Assembly (NCBI RefSeq): GCF_000621445.1
Contig: NZ_JHYI01000027.1
Coordinates: 1-64,000, forward strand
Reading direction: 5' to 3'
Source of the DNA: Alkalihalobacillus bogoriensis ATCC BAA-922
Lineage (GTDB): Bacteria > Bacillota > Bacilli > Bacillales > Bacillaceae_F
DNA: 64,000 nt
The translations under genes were made by a program, and so were the position numbers. Positions 52,082 through 60,709 of the stretch are shown piece after piece; position 1 is the first letter of the stretch; every line of letters begins with the position of its first letter. A model generated the notes under the pieces. That model had not been told where the DNA came from. It ran no database searches and was given only the letters and a program-made list of their open reading frames with translations.

Positions 52082-54373
52082 TTACACTTGCTGATGCTTC
52101 TCAGCTCGTAGTTTCTTCGCAGCAGCTACCATGTTTTGTAAAGAAGCAATAGTTTCTTTTTCTTGCCGTGTTTTTAATCCGCAATCAGGATTAACCCAAA
52201 ATTGTTCTTTTGAGATAACAGCTAAACTTTCTTGTAAAATGACGTCCATTTCTTCCACACTTGGGACACGCGGACTATGAATATCATACACTCCTAAGCC
52301 GATTCCTAGTTCATATGGATTTTCTTTTAACGATTCAATGAATTCACCATGACTTCTTGATGTTTCGATCGAAATCACATCTGCATCAAGATGACGAATA
52401 GGTTCAATAAAATCATTAAATTCGCAATAGCACATATGTGTATGGATTTGAGTGTCATTTTTCACACGAGAAGTTGCTAATTTAAACGCTTGAACACTCC
52501 AGTTAATATAGTCCTCCTCGTTTTCTTTCCGTAATGGTAATCCTTCTCGTAATGCTGGTTCATCTACTTGAATAATCGATATGCCTGCATCTTCAAGTGC
52601 TTGAATCTCTTCTCGTAATGCAAGTGCAAGCTGATAGGCTACTTGTTCTCTAGATAAATCATCTCTCACAAATGACCAATTCAAAATCGTAACCGGTCCC
52701 GTTAGCATACCTTTGACAGGCTTTGTTGTCCTTTGTTGTGCTTCTAGTACTTCCTTAACTGTCATCGGTGTTGTCCATTCCACATCTCCATATATAATAG
52801 GTGGTTTCACGCAACGAGACCCGTAGGATACAACCCAACCATTTTTTGTAAAAGCAAAGCCACTTAATTTTTCGCCAAAATATTCGACCATATCCGTTCT
52901 TTCAAACTCGCCATGAACGAATACATCTAGACCGATTTCTTCCTGGATTTGAATCCATCTTGCTGTTTCTTGTCTTACGAAGTCTGCATACGCATCATCG
53001 GTAATTTCATTTCTACGCCAAGCGGCTCGCGTTTTTTTCACTTCAGATGATTGTGGAAAACTTCCGATCGTTGTTGTTGGAAAATCAGGTAATTGCAATT
53101 TCTTCTGCTGTAGTGCACGACGCTCTTTATAATCCATCTTCCTTGTAAAATGATGTGGCTGCACTTCTGAAACAAGGGTTTGAACTTGCTTATTATTTCT
53201 TGCTTCATGTTGAGCTAATGCCTCGGTCGCTATCATGCTTTCAGATATTTTTTCCTTCCCAACCCAATTTTCATCGCGAATATAGCTTGTTATATGAGTA
53301 AGTTCCAAGATTTTTTCATCCGCAAACGATAATGCTTCTTTTAATGTTTTGTCTAGTTCCGTTTCGCTTTTTGTTGTGACTGGAACATGTTGTAAGCTAC
53401 AAGACGACTGAATCCAAACATTTGTCGCTTGACTTAAGGAAAGCACGGCCTTTGTAATCATTTCTTTTTCCGCTAAATTCGCTCGCCAAATATCTCGACC
53501 ATTAACGACTCCAATTCCTAATACTTTATCTTGTGGGAATCCATATTTTCGCAGTGATGCCATGTTTTCTTTTCCACCGCAAGCAAAGTCTAAACCGATT
53601 CCTGCAACAGGTAATGAAACAAGTTGTTCATACGATGATAAAGCTTCAAAATAAGTTTGTAACATAATGTTAGCTGCTGGTACTTCATGTACAAGTTGCT
53701 TATATAGTTCTTGGACTAATTTCACATCTTCCTCTTGTAATGTGAAGACTAAAGCAGGCTCTTCAATTTGAATCCACGTAGCACCTGCATCAACTAACTG
53801 TTGCAATATTTGTGTATAAAGAGGCAATAGCTTTACATAAAATGATGGTTTTGATTGTTTTGTGTACCCTTTTGCAAGTTGGACAAATGTATATGGCCCA
53901 ATTATTGTTGGCTTTGTAAGTATTCCTAGCTCTTCTTTTGCCTCTACAAAAGAATCAAGAATATAGTTTCGCTGTAATGTTAAAGGTTTGTCTTCATATT
54001 CAGGTACAATATAATGATAGTTCGTGTTAAACCATTTCGTCATTTCACAAGCTACGACATCATTCGCTCCTCTTGCCATAGCATAATATAATGGTAGGTC
54101 GATTTGTTTTCCGTCCCACTTATACCGCTCCGGAACTAACCCAAACATGACAGCCAAATCAAGCATGCGATCATAAAATGTAAAATCGCCAACCGTAATT
54201 AAGTCTAGTCCTAGTTTTTGCTGACATCTAATTTGATTCAACCGAAGTTCTTTCATTGTCAAAAGAAATGTTTCTTCGTCCATGTTCCCTTTCCAATACG
54301 ATTCGACGCAACGTTTCCACTCTCGCTTTTCTCCAATATACGGATACCCAATCGTGGTGCTTAATAAATTCAT
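52082..54373 (-). CDS. metE: Cobalamin-independent methionine synthase
   Basis: 763 residues, the usual length. It transfers the methyl group of 5-methyltetrahydropteroyl-triglutamate to homocysteine with a zinc ion. The N-terminal folate half (IGYPYIGEKREWKR) and catalytic C-terminal half (TTIGSFPQSSEVKKTR, HGEFERTDMVEYFGE, the zinc ligands in HTHMCYCEFND and NPDCGLKTR) are all present. ATG 54373 with AAAGGGAGG upstream. A cobalamin riboswitch upstream fits the idea that the B12-free enzyme is made only when B12 is scarce. Confidence 0.97.
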   Translation of the reverse strand: MNLLSTTIGYPYIGEKREWKRCVESYWKGNMDEETFLLTMKELRLNQIRCQQKLGLDLITVGDFTFYDRMLDLAVMFGLVPERYKWDGKQIDLPLYYAMARGANDVVACEMTKWFNTNYHYIVPEYEDKPLTLQRNYILDSFVEAKEELGILTKPTIIGPYTFVQLAKGYTKQSKPSFYVKLLPLYTQILQQLVDAGATWIQIEEPALVFTLQEEDVKLVQELYKQLVHEVPAANIMLQTYFEALSSYEQLVSLPVAGIGLDFACGGKENMASLRKYGFPQDKVLGIGVVNGRDIWRANLAEKEMITKAVLSLSQATNVWIQSSCSLQHVPVTTKSETELDKTLKEALSFADEKILELTHITSYIRDENWVGKEKISESMIATEALAQHEARNNKQVQTLVSEVQPHHFTRKMDYKERRALQQKKLQLPDFPTTTIGSFPQSSEVKKTRAAWRRNEITDDAYADFVRQETARWIQIQEEIGLDVFVHGEFERTDMVEYFGEKLSGFAFTKNGWVVSYGSRCVKPPIIYGDVEWTTPMTVKEVLEAQQRTTKPVKGMLTGPVTILNWSFVRDDLSREQVAYQLALALREEIQALEDAGISIIQVDEPALREGLPLRKENEEDYINWSVQAFKLATSRVKNDTQIHTHMCYCEFNDFIEPIRHLDADVISIETSRSHGEFIESLKENPYELGIGLGVYDIHSPRVPSVEEMDVILQESLAVISKEQFWVNPDCGLKTRQEKETIASLQNMVAAAKKLRAEKHQQV

Positions 54374-54417
54374 CTTTCGTCCTCCCTTTGTTCATTTTTA
54401 TTACATATTCCAAATAC

Positions 54418-54450
54418 AAAAAGCCATCTCCCACAATAGGAAATGGCTCT
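54418..54450 (-). terminator. Terminator of the cobalamin riboswitch
   Basis: AGCCATTTCC / GGGAGATGGCT stem followed by TTTTTG on the minus strand, between the aptamer and metE. Confidence 0.85.
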
Positions 54451-54569
54451 ACATTCAAGTTAAATGACGCATAAATAAGCATGCTAATGAAGCATCGCAA
54501 TCTTAACTCGTCTGTCGTACAAATGAATGGCACCACCTATTTCCACGTAGGTATTTGGTGTGTACTAGA

Positions 54570-54728
54570 GATTGGCAGGTCTCCTGGCTTATCATCAACG
54601 CTCCTCACTCCTTCCCGTCCTTGGACAGTGGTTTATGTGGTTCGCTCCGATTTACAGTTGCGGGACAGCGACGGATTTTCACCGTTCTTCCCTTTTAAGC
54701 CAAACCGCAGCTTGGCACCAACTCTTAC
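54570..54728 (-). promoter_or_regulatory. Cobalamin (AdoCbl) riboswitch controlling metE
   Basis: On the minus strand the conserved blocks run GGTGCC, GGGAAGAACGGTGAAAATCC, GCTGTCCCGCAACTGTAAA, CCACTG, GGGAAGG and the B12 box AGCCAGGAGACCTGCC (54589-54574). A terminator follows 120 bases on. Binding of B12 should stop metE transcription. Confidence 0.95.
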
Positions 54729-54802
54729 ACGATATGTAATTTTTATTACTATACCATACAGATTCTATAAACGTACAGATTTTTCTGAAATATTTTCATA
54801 AC

Positions 54803-55351
54803 CTACGATATAGACACCGTATCAGCTTTGTTCTTTTTCACTTGTTGTTTCATTTGTAGCATCTTCACGCCGAATACTATTTTTATTAGACCATCTATTA
54901 AAGCGAAAATAAGAAAAGGGATACTAGCAAATAGTAATCCTGCCGCTGCGTTTATCATAGTCAAAGCAGCTAACCATAGCATCACTTTACCTTGTGAAAA
55001 ATAAAACCCAAAAAAGTGAAAACCTACGGCAAGGAAAATACATAACCATAGTAAACGCAAATCACTAAAACCAATGAGCAATCCACATAACGTACATAAA
55101 ATCACATTTACGAGTACAGAAAGGTTATCCATTCGGTCTTGAAACTTTGAACTTTTCCCATAAGCAAGCTTGCGATTAACATAAGGAAAACTAAATATTG
55201 CAATATAACCAATAAAAAAACCAAACCCAAGAATATATGGCTGTATTAAGAACTCTCGTCCAAGAAGTGCAGCAAAAATGATTATACTTCCAATATAGAC
55301 GAGCCAAACCCCACAAGTTCTTTGTGTATTATATTCGACCATTGAAGACAC
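54803..55351 (-). CDS. Hypothetical membrane protein, 182 aa
   Basis: Five or six helices with short loops, ending in a basic tail (MKQQVKKNKADTVSIS). GTG start 55351 with AAGGAGGAG 5-6 bases upstream. No family recognised with confidence. It is divergent from vmlR. Confidence 0.6.
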   Translation of the reverse strand: MSSMVEYNTQRTCGVWLVYIGSIIIFAALLGREFLIQPYILGFGFFIGYIAIFSFPYVNRKLAYGKSSKFQDRMDNLSVLVNVILCTLCGLLIGFSDLRLLWLCIFLAVGFHFFGFYFSQGKVMLWLAALTMINAAAGLLFASIPFLIFALIDGLIKIVFGVKMLQMKQQVKKNKADTVSIS

Positions 55352-55428
55352 GTTATCTCCTCCTTACCTTAGTTACTATTACTTTAACATTAATTTCCTT
55401 TAATTTGTAAACATTTACTAAACCTCAC

Positions 55429-55458
55429 TTGCCTCCCCCCCCTCCTAAGTGCTACAAT
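55429..55458 (+). promoter_or_regulatory. Promoter of vmlR
   Basis: TTGCCT, 18-bp spacer with a run of C, TACAAT. It lies about 230 bases before the gene, leaving room for the attenuator. Confidence 0.65.
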
Positions 55459-55488
55459 TTACGTATTGAATGAAGAAAGGAATGATGG

Positions 55489-55503
55489 GTGGCCGATGTA
55501 TAA
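55489..55503 (+). CDS. Candidate 4-codon leader peptide of vmlR
   Basis: GTG GCC GAT GTA TAA, 7 bases after GAAAGGA. Alternatives in another frame start at ATG 55470 to 55485 and end at 55520. Whichever is used, its stop lies next to or past segment 1 of the attenuator. Weakly supported as an exact ORF. Confidence 0.4.
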   Translation: MADV

Positions 55504-55662
55504 CTAATCTTTATTTTTAGAATTTGAAGTGAAAATTTCGAAGGATTTAAATAAGGGATTAGTCTGCCTATTTTTCTATTACTATCATAGTATGCTTCTA
55601 TCGTTTATTTACTATGGATAAAATATGACTAATCCTTCCAAATGAATTGGGAGGATTATTTT
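55503..55662 (+). promoter_or_regulatory. Transcription attenuator of vmlR
   Basis: Four segments: 1 ACTAATC (55503-55509), 2 GGATTAGTC (55556-55564), 3 GACTAATCC (55627-55635), 4 GGGAGGATT (55649-55657). Pairing 1:2 leaves 3:4, a hairpin followed by ATTTT (terminator). Pairing 2:3 (nine perfect base pairs) prevents it. A ribosome stalled by an antibiotic on the leader would cover 1 and favour 2:3. This fits the known antibiotic-induced vmlR leader of B. subtilis. Confidence 0.65.
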
Positions 55663-55690
55663 GGTTCTCCCTCGATTAGGGGATGTTATT

Positions 55691-57322
55691 ATGAAGGAAT
55701 TACTACGATTACAAAATATATCAGTTGAAATAAACGATTTTGTTCTTTTTGAAAAGGTGACAGCTAATGTTCAACAAGGAGACAGAATCGGGATTATCGG
55801 GAAAAACGGAGCTGGGAAAACAACATTGCTACAGCTTTTACACAATGAGTTGACTCCTACCAATGGAGAAATCAAATTTGTTCAAACCGACCTTATGATT
55901 ACGATGGTCGAGCAAGAAACAGAAACATATACGTTTAACGATATGACTCCACAAGAAGAAAAATTGTTAGATAAATGGGCTGTCCCCAATCATGATTTTT
56001 CTAGCCTGAGTGGTGGAGAAAAGCTGAAAGCCCGACTCGCAAAAGGGTTCGCTCACGATACAGACCTTTTCTTATTAGATGAACCAACAAATCATCTTGA
56101 TGAACAAAGTGTTGAGACCTTGGCAAAGTACATGAAAGACTTCAAAGGGACGATAGTGTTTGTCTCCCATGATCGCTACTTTTTAGACCTTGTAGCGACT
56201 AAAATATGGTCGCTCGAAAATCAAACACTTTTCAGTCATAAAGGAAATTATTCAAGTTATATAGAAGCCCGTACAGAACGAAGACAAACTCAACAGCGAG
56301 AATATGAGAAACAACAAAAAAGAATCGACCAAATTGAAGGTCAAATCAAAGAATTGACATCATGGTCAACTAAAGCCCATGCACAATCAACGAAACAGGA
56401 AGGGTTTAAGGAGTATTATCGTGCTAAAGCAAAACGGATGGACACGCAAGTAAAATCAAAGCAACGTCGACTTGAAAACGAGTTAAACAAAGCAAAAATC
56501 GAACGACCTGAAGATGAATATACCGTGACGTTTGCAATGAACGCAAAACAAAAATTAGGAAAACGTTTTTTAGAAGTAAAACAACTTAGGAAATCAGTTA
56601 ACGATCGACTCTTGTTTCAAGACGCTAGCTTTACGATTGGCCATGGCGAAAAAGTAGCCATTATTGGGCCGAATGGAAGTGGAAAAACAACGTTACTTAA
56701 TATAATTACTGGTGTGGATGTTGTTGACGATGGAGTGATTTGGATTTCGCCATCAGCAAACATTGGCTACTTAACACAAGAAGTATTTGACTTGCCGCTT
56801 GAGCAAACACCAGCACATTTATTTTATCAAGAAACATTTGCTGCGCGTGGCCACGTTCAAAACATCATGCGTCATTTAGGATTTTCCTCAACACAATGGA
56901 CAGAGCCTATTTCTCATATGAGTATGGGAGAGCGTGTGAAATGTAAGCTGATGAAGTTCATATTAGAAGAGAAAGATGTCCTGATTTTAGATGAACCAAC
57001 AAACCATCTCGATTTAGCTTCGCGCGAGCAACTAGAAGACACATTATCCCAATATCAAGGGACATTATTAGTTGTTTCGCATGACCGATATTTTATTGAA
57101 AAGACAACGACAACGAATCTCGTCATTGCAAACGAATCTATTCAGAAAAAATTACAAGAAAGTTCGCCGCAACAAGATGAGACGGAACAACTACGACTCC
57201 AGCTTGAAACCGAAAGACAAGAGGTGTTAGGTAGATTAAGCTTTCTCACACCAGACCATAAAGACTATAGTCAGCTCGATTTACGCTTTAACGAATTAAC
57301 AAAACAAATCAAACAGTTGTAA
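55691..57322 (+). CDS. vmlR: VmlR-type ABC-F ribosome protection protein
   Basis: 543 residues with two ATP-binding cassettes and no membrane part. Cassette 1: GKNGAGKTT, LSGGEKLKARLAKG, LLDEPTNHLD. Cassette 2: GPNGSGKTT, MSMGERVKCKL, LILDEPTNHLD. The linker between them (about 170-280, REYEKQQKRIDQIEGQIKELTSWSTKAHAQSTK) reaches the ribosome's peptidyl-transferase centre. It is alignable end to end with B. subtilis VmlR, which gives resistance to lincomycin, virginiamycin M and pleuromutilins. Start ATG 55691 with AGGGGAT upstream; the frame upstream to 55661 is part of the terminator. Confidence 0.93.
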   Translation: MKELLRLQNISVEINDFVLFEKVTANVQQGDRIGIIGKNGAGKTTLLQLLHNELTPTNGEIKFVQTDLMITMVEQETETYTFNDMTPQEEKLLDKWAVPNHDFSSLSGGEKLKARLAKGFAHDTDLFLLDEPTNHLDEQSVETLAKYMKDFKGTIVFVSHDRYFLDLVATKIWSLENQTLFSHKGNYSSYIEARTERRQTQQREYEKQQKRIDQIEGQIKELTSWSTKAHAQSTKQEGFKEYYRAKAKRMDTQVKSKQRRLENELNKAKIERPEDEYTVTFAMNAKQKLGKRFLEVKQLRKSVNDRLLFQDASFTIGHGEKVAIIGPNGSGKTTLLNIITGVDVVDDGVIWISPSANIGYLTQEVFDLPLEQTPAHLFYQETFAARGHVQNIMRHLGFSSTQWTEPISHMSMGERVKCKLMKFILEEKDVLILDEPTNHLDLASREQLEDTLSQYQGTLLVVSHDRYFIEKTTTTNLVIANESIQKKLQESSPQQDETEQLRLQLETERQEVLGRLSFLTPDHKDYSQLDLRFNELTKQIKQL

Positions 57323-57356
57323 GAAAAACGCGGGAGCGTCTTTTCTTTTCAAAGTT
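57321..57356 (+). repeat. Interspersed repeat family B, copy 5 (palindrome only)
   Basis: AAGAAAAACGCG GGA GCGTCTTTTCTTTT starting at the vmlR stop codon. Probably acts as part of the terminator. Confidence 0.7.
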
Positions 57357-57365
57357 TAAAGGGAA

Positions 57366-57402
57366 AAGGATAGCTCTGAGGAAGAGCTATCCTTACTTTA
57401 TC
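57366..57402 (+). terminator. Terminator-like hairpin after vmlR
   Basis: AAGGATAGCTCT / AGAGCTATCCTT (12-bp stem, loop GAGG) with a weak T-rich tail. Confidence 0.65.
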
Positions 57403-57419
57403 CTTGAGGTATTGATGCT

Positions 57420-57604
57420 TAACGGACACCTGTTCCGCTAACTGCAAGAAAACAGACGATTTAATGAAGCGTTCGGACATCTGTTCCGTTATTGTTCATT
57501 TCCCGGAGTATTTCCTTTAAATAATAGCCAAATAACGTACTGTATGTCCGCAAAGTCTTACTAAACCGATAAAATCTCTATCATAGCGGAATATATGTCC
57601 GAAA
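57420..57604. repeat. Interspersed repeat family A, copy 6
   Basis: Forward cores at 57420 and 57472, reverse cores at 57529 (decayed: AACGTACTGTATGTCCG) and 57580; 185 bp. Convergent site between vmlR and the cupin gene. Confidence 0.88.
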
Positions 57605-57609
57605 CTAAA

Positions 57610-58374
57610 TCAACCGCGATGTTCCGCGGCCATAGCGACAGCTTTTGTTTCATGAACTGTGCCATACGGATGCTCAGGTGGGGCATATATAGAGTACAGC
57701 TTCAAAGGAACATTGCCTATATTCGTAAGGTTATGCCATTTTCCTGCTGGAACTAAAATGACATCATCATTAGACACTCGTTCTAGAAAATTTAATTGAT
57801 GCTCGCTGTCGCCCATTTGCACAAGTCCAAGTCCATGCTCAACCCGGAGAAACTGATCAACATCTGGATGTAATTCCAAGCCAATATCATCACCCACATC
57901 AATACTCATTAATGTCAGTTGTAAATGCTCACCTGTCCATATGGCTGTTCGAAATGTGTTGTTTTGTTTTGTCGCTTGTTCAATATTGACAACAAAAGGC
58001 TCTGAGCCATAATCTGTTTTTCGAGTTGAATCGGCTCTATTACTACGAGACCTGTAGTCTACCTTCGTTTGTTTTAGTTTTTGTAATCCATCTTGAAATG
58101 AATGAAATACAATCGGTTCAAATTGAAAATCAGGTTGTCTTCTCGTTATCGTGACATAGTAATTAGTTGCATCAATAAGTTGTTGTCTTTTCTCTTCCAT
58201 CGTCTCAGTAAGCTTCTTTTTTTGATGATGATTGGGTGCGATTTGAGCTAACCTATAATATAAATCAAGCTCTTCTGAATCTTGCTTCAAGCGGTAAAGC
58301 AATGGATCTTCCATACTCGGCTGAGTCCAATCCTCATTTCCATTTGACCATTGTTCGTAATACACATTTGTCAT
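57610..58374 (-). CDS. Cupin-domain protein with helical N-terminus
   Basis: 254 residues. The N-terminal about 75 are helical (LLYRLKQDSEELDLYYRLAQIAPNHHQKKKLTETMEEKRQQL), like a ferritin-type half. The C-terminal about 130 form a cupin: GLELHPDVDQFLRVEHGLGLVQMG and VPAGKWHNLTNIGNVPLKLYSIYAPPEHPYGTVH, with metal ligands His, Asp/Glu and His visible. The role is unknown; the fused layout is unusual but recurs in Bacillus. ATG 58374. Confidence 0.7.
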   Translation of the reverse strand: MTNVYYEQWSNGNEDWTQPSMEDPLLYRLKQDSEELDLYYRLAQIAPNHHQKKKLTETMEEKRQQLIDATNYYVTITRRQPDFQFEPIVFHSFQDGLQKLKQTKVDYRSRSNRADSTRKTDYGSEPFVVNIEQATKQNNTFRTAIWTGEHLQLTLMSIDVGDDIGLELHPDVDQFLRVEHGLGLVQMGDSEHQLNFLERVSNDDVILVPAGKWHNLTNIGNVPLKLYSIYAPPEHPYGTVHETKAVAMAAEHRG

Positions 58375-58443
58375 TCCTTTCCAATGTATTCACACTTATC
58401 ATATGCCTACAGAAAAAGAATGCGATTCAATTCCCTAAAATAC

Positions 58444-59763
58444 TTACTCTAAATTAACTTCCACGCCTAACTCATCATAAAGGGTGATGTTTTGCATATA
58501 TATCATCGCATCTTCTTTATTTTCAATTTTCGGATAAGCAAGTTTCATAACTCCTTCTTCAGGTTGACTAAAATATAATGGTTGATATAATTCGTCATTG
58601 CTTTTGTCATACGCTTGCATCATTTGAAACGGAAAGTGCATCATCTTGTTTGTGACTTCCATTGTAAGAAGCGTTTCAGTTTCTGTATCCTCAACTTTTA
58701 CAATTTCCATTGACGTTTGGCTTATCGTTATCTTCTCTCCGCGTTTTAATTGCATTTGTTTAACTATTTTTTCCTCGCTTTGCGAATAAGGGACAATGTA
58801 AAAATGGTTTGATCCACTGTCTTTACTCATACGAATTTCTGATTGATAAGAAGCATATTGATGGGTAACTTCAGAATGATCTTTATACGTTGAAACACTA
58901 AACAGTTGTGGCCATTGATAAACAAAACCATCTTCCTCTTGACCTACAACAACAACTCCATAGGTTTGATTTAACTTAAAGTCATCAAAATGGTCTTCTA
59001 TTATTTGTTGAGTTTTCGCTGTCACCGTAACTTGAGACGGTGTAATCGACACTTGTTCGACGATAAATCGGTCTTCCGCGTGTTCGCTTTTCGCATAAAC
59101 ATCTTTAATTGTTTCTTCTTTATTTTTCGTTACTTCAACTGTAACTAGCTCTTCACTACTTTTGACTCCACCGTCCGCAAGTTCTGGAATGGCAACATCA
59201 ATCGATACCACTTCAGGAAAATTTTTAACCTGTTCTATCACAAGAACTTCCTCTAATACGTTATGCTCTTGAGTAAATCGAAAAGGAAGCGAAAAAGTGA
59301 ATCGTTCCCCATTAATGATTGCGTCAATATATTGAAAAGGAATTTCATTGTTATGTTCAAACGCTTCTTCCGCTACGCTCAACGAAAAACTAATCGCTAA
59401 CATACTGCTGTCATAATAAGTTTCATTAATCTTAAAGGTCATATTTTTATTTTCTATGACTTTATTTACTGTTTCTGTCAAACCTTCTTCCGCTACTTTT
59501 TGCAATCGCTCATCACCTATTGTTGCAAAAGTGCCTTTGATTCCATTTTCATTTCCAGTTAAGACGATACTTGAAAATAAAATACTAACTACACCTATCA
59601 TTAACAAAGAGGCAATCCCCATCATGAACTGCTGTTGGTTCATTGGTCTTTTCCTCTGCATTTTAGCGTTTGAAATCGCTCCATTAACGGTCCATTCAAG
59701 CTTTTCTTTAGGCACCGACACCTCGTCGATCGAGTGTTTAATAGTCTGACCAAGCTTTTCCAT
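58444..59763 (-). CDS. DUF4179 membrane protein, probable anti-sigma factor (pair 2)
   Basis: 439 residues with an N-terminal cytoplasmic part of about 45, one helix (MGIASLLMIGVVSILFSSIVL) and a large outside domain with the DUF4179 segment (MTFKINETYYDSSMLAISFSLS). It is paralogous to the protein at 6176-7558. Start ATG 59763 with AAGGAGGAG upstream, inside the end of the sigma gene (26-base overlap). It should hold the sigma factor until an envelope signal arrives. Confidence 0.8.
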   Translation of the reverse strand: MEKLGQTIKHSIDEVSVPKEKLEWTVNGAISNAKMQRKRPMNQQQFMMGIASLLMIGVVSILFSSIVLTGNENGIKGTFATIGDERLQKVAEEGLTETVNKVIENKNMTFKINETYYDSSMLAISFSLSVAEEAFEHNNEIPFQYIDAIINGERFTFSLPFRFTQEHNVLEEVLVIEQVKNFPEVVSIDVAIPELADGGVKSSEELVTVEVTKNKEETIKDVYAKSEHAEDRFIVEQVSITPSQVTVTAKTQQIIEDHFDDFKLNQTYGVVVVGQEEDGFVYQWPQLFSVSTYKDHSEVTHQYASYQSEIRMSKDSGSNHFYIVPYSQSEEKIVKQMQLKRGEKITISQTSMEIVKVEDTETETLLTMEVTNKMMHFPFQMMQAYDKSNDELYQPLYFSQPEEGVMKLAYPKIENKEDAMIYMQNITLYDELGVEVNLE

Positions 59764-60277
59764 ACTGTTCTCCTCCTTCACCTAAATTTTTTTTCATTTC
59801 CGCTAATGTCCGATGCAGTTGTGATTTAATCGTACCTTCAGGCTTGTTTAACATTTCTGCCATTTCTCTTAGGGAGTACCCGCAATAAAAGCGGAGAATG
59901 ATTAATGTTTTTTGTTCTGTTTTTAATTTATCTAACTGCTCTTCAAGGTCCATTCGATGAACCGATTCGAGTTCCTCGTTCGTTGTCTCTTTATATTTTT
60001 CATGTTCAATATAAATAACATCTCTTTTTCTTTTGATAGCGTCGACAGCTGTATTCATTAAGATGCGAATCATCCACGTTGAAAAATAGTCAAGGTGATG
60101 TAATTTATCAAAATGGTGATAGCCTTTCATAACAGCATCTTGAACAACATCAAGTGCATCTTGCTCATTTCTCATATAGGAATAAGCGATCTTATATAGT
60201 TTTTCTTGTTCAGCTCGAACTAGGGTTTCAAACGAAGGTTTCTTTTGTTTCTTCATCAAAGCTTTTAATCTTTTCAT
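59738..60277 (-). CDS. ECF-type RNA polymerase sigma factor (pair 2)
   Basis: 179 residues: region 2 (YKIAYSYMRNEQDALDVVQDAVMKGYHHFDKL) and region 4 (YSLREMAEMLNKPEGTIKSQLHRTLAEMK). It is similar throughout to the sigma factor at 7551-8075. Start ATG 60277 with AAAGGAGG 9 bases upstream. The upstream promoter (60303-60331) has the same boxes as that of pair 1, so cross-regulation is possible. Confidence 0.87.
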   Translation of the reverse strand: MKRLKALMKKQKKPSFETLVRAEQEKLYKIAYSYMRNEQDALDVVQDAVMKGYHHFDKLHHLDYFSTWMIRILMNTAVDAIKRKRDVIYIEHEKYKETTNEELESVHRMDLEEQLDKLKTEQKTLIILRFYCGYSLREMAEMLNKPEGTIKSQLHRTLAEMKKNLGEGGEQYGKAWSDY

Positions 60278-60302
60278 CTTATTTCCGCCTCCTTTCACCC
60301 TG

Positions 60303-60331
60303 TTAGACTGTATGACAGTAAAATTCGTTCC
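60303..60331 (-). promoter_or_regulatory. ECF promoter of sigma/DUF4179 operon 2
   Basis: Minus strand GGAACG, 16 bp, AGTCTAA; compare GGAACG, 16 bp, AGTCTTA before pair 1. Confidence 0.65.
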
Positions 60332-60361
60332 ATCTATTAAAAAAAAATTTAGTCTTTATGT

Positions 60362-60548
60362 TTATCGGACATACATTCCGTTATTATCACAAATTGTCTA
60401 GTTTTTCATAGCGGTTTGGACATGTGTTCCGCTATTTTACGATTTGCGTGCGAAATGAGACTAAAAAACAGGAAGTAGCGGAACATAGGTCCGTTACGAT
60501 CGTGAATTTCGCTGAATTCATCAATGTAACGGAACGAATGTCCGAAAC
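60362..60548. repeat. Interspersed repeat family A, copy 7
   Basis: Forward cores at 60362 and 60413, reverse cores at 60474 and 60525; 187 bp. The only copy between divergent genes. Confidence 0.9.
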
Positions 60549-60709
60549 TAGAGTATCTACTTTTGAACTATTGAGCCTATTTAACTCTAATGGTAAAATC
60601 AGGATTGCGTCAAAATCATATCTTCATTCTGTCATAGTGTACCAAACATTTCAGTGTACTTTAGGAATTGCATTAGTTTAGGAGAGTATAAGTTAAGTAG
60701 GTGATTAAG

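Noticed and set aside
54481-54801. 106-aa plus-strand ORF upstream of metE
   Set aside because: It is the complement of the cobalamin riboswitch.
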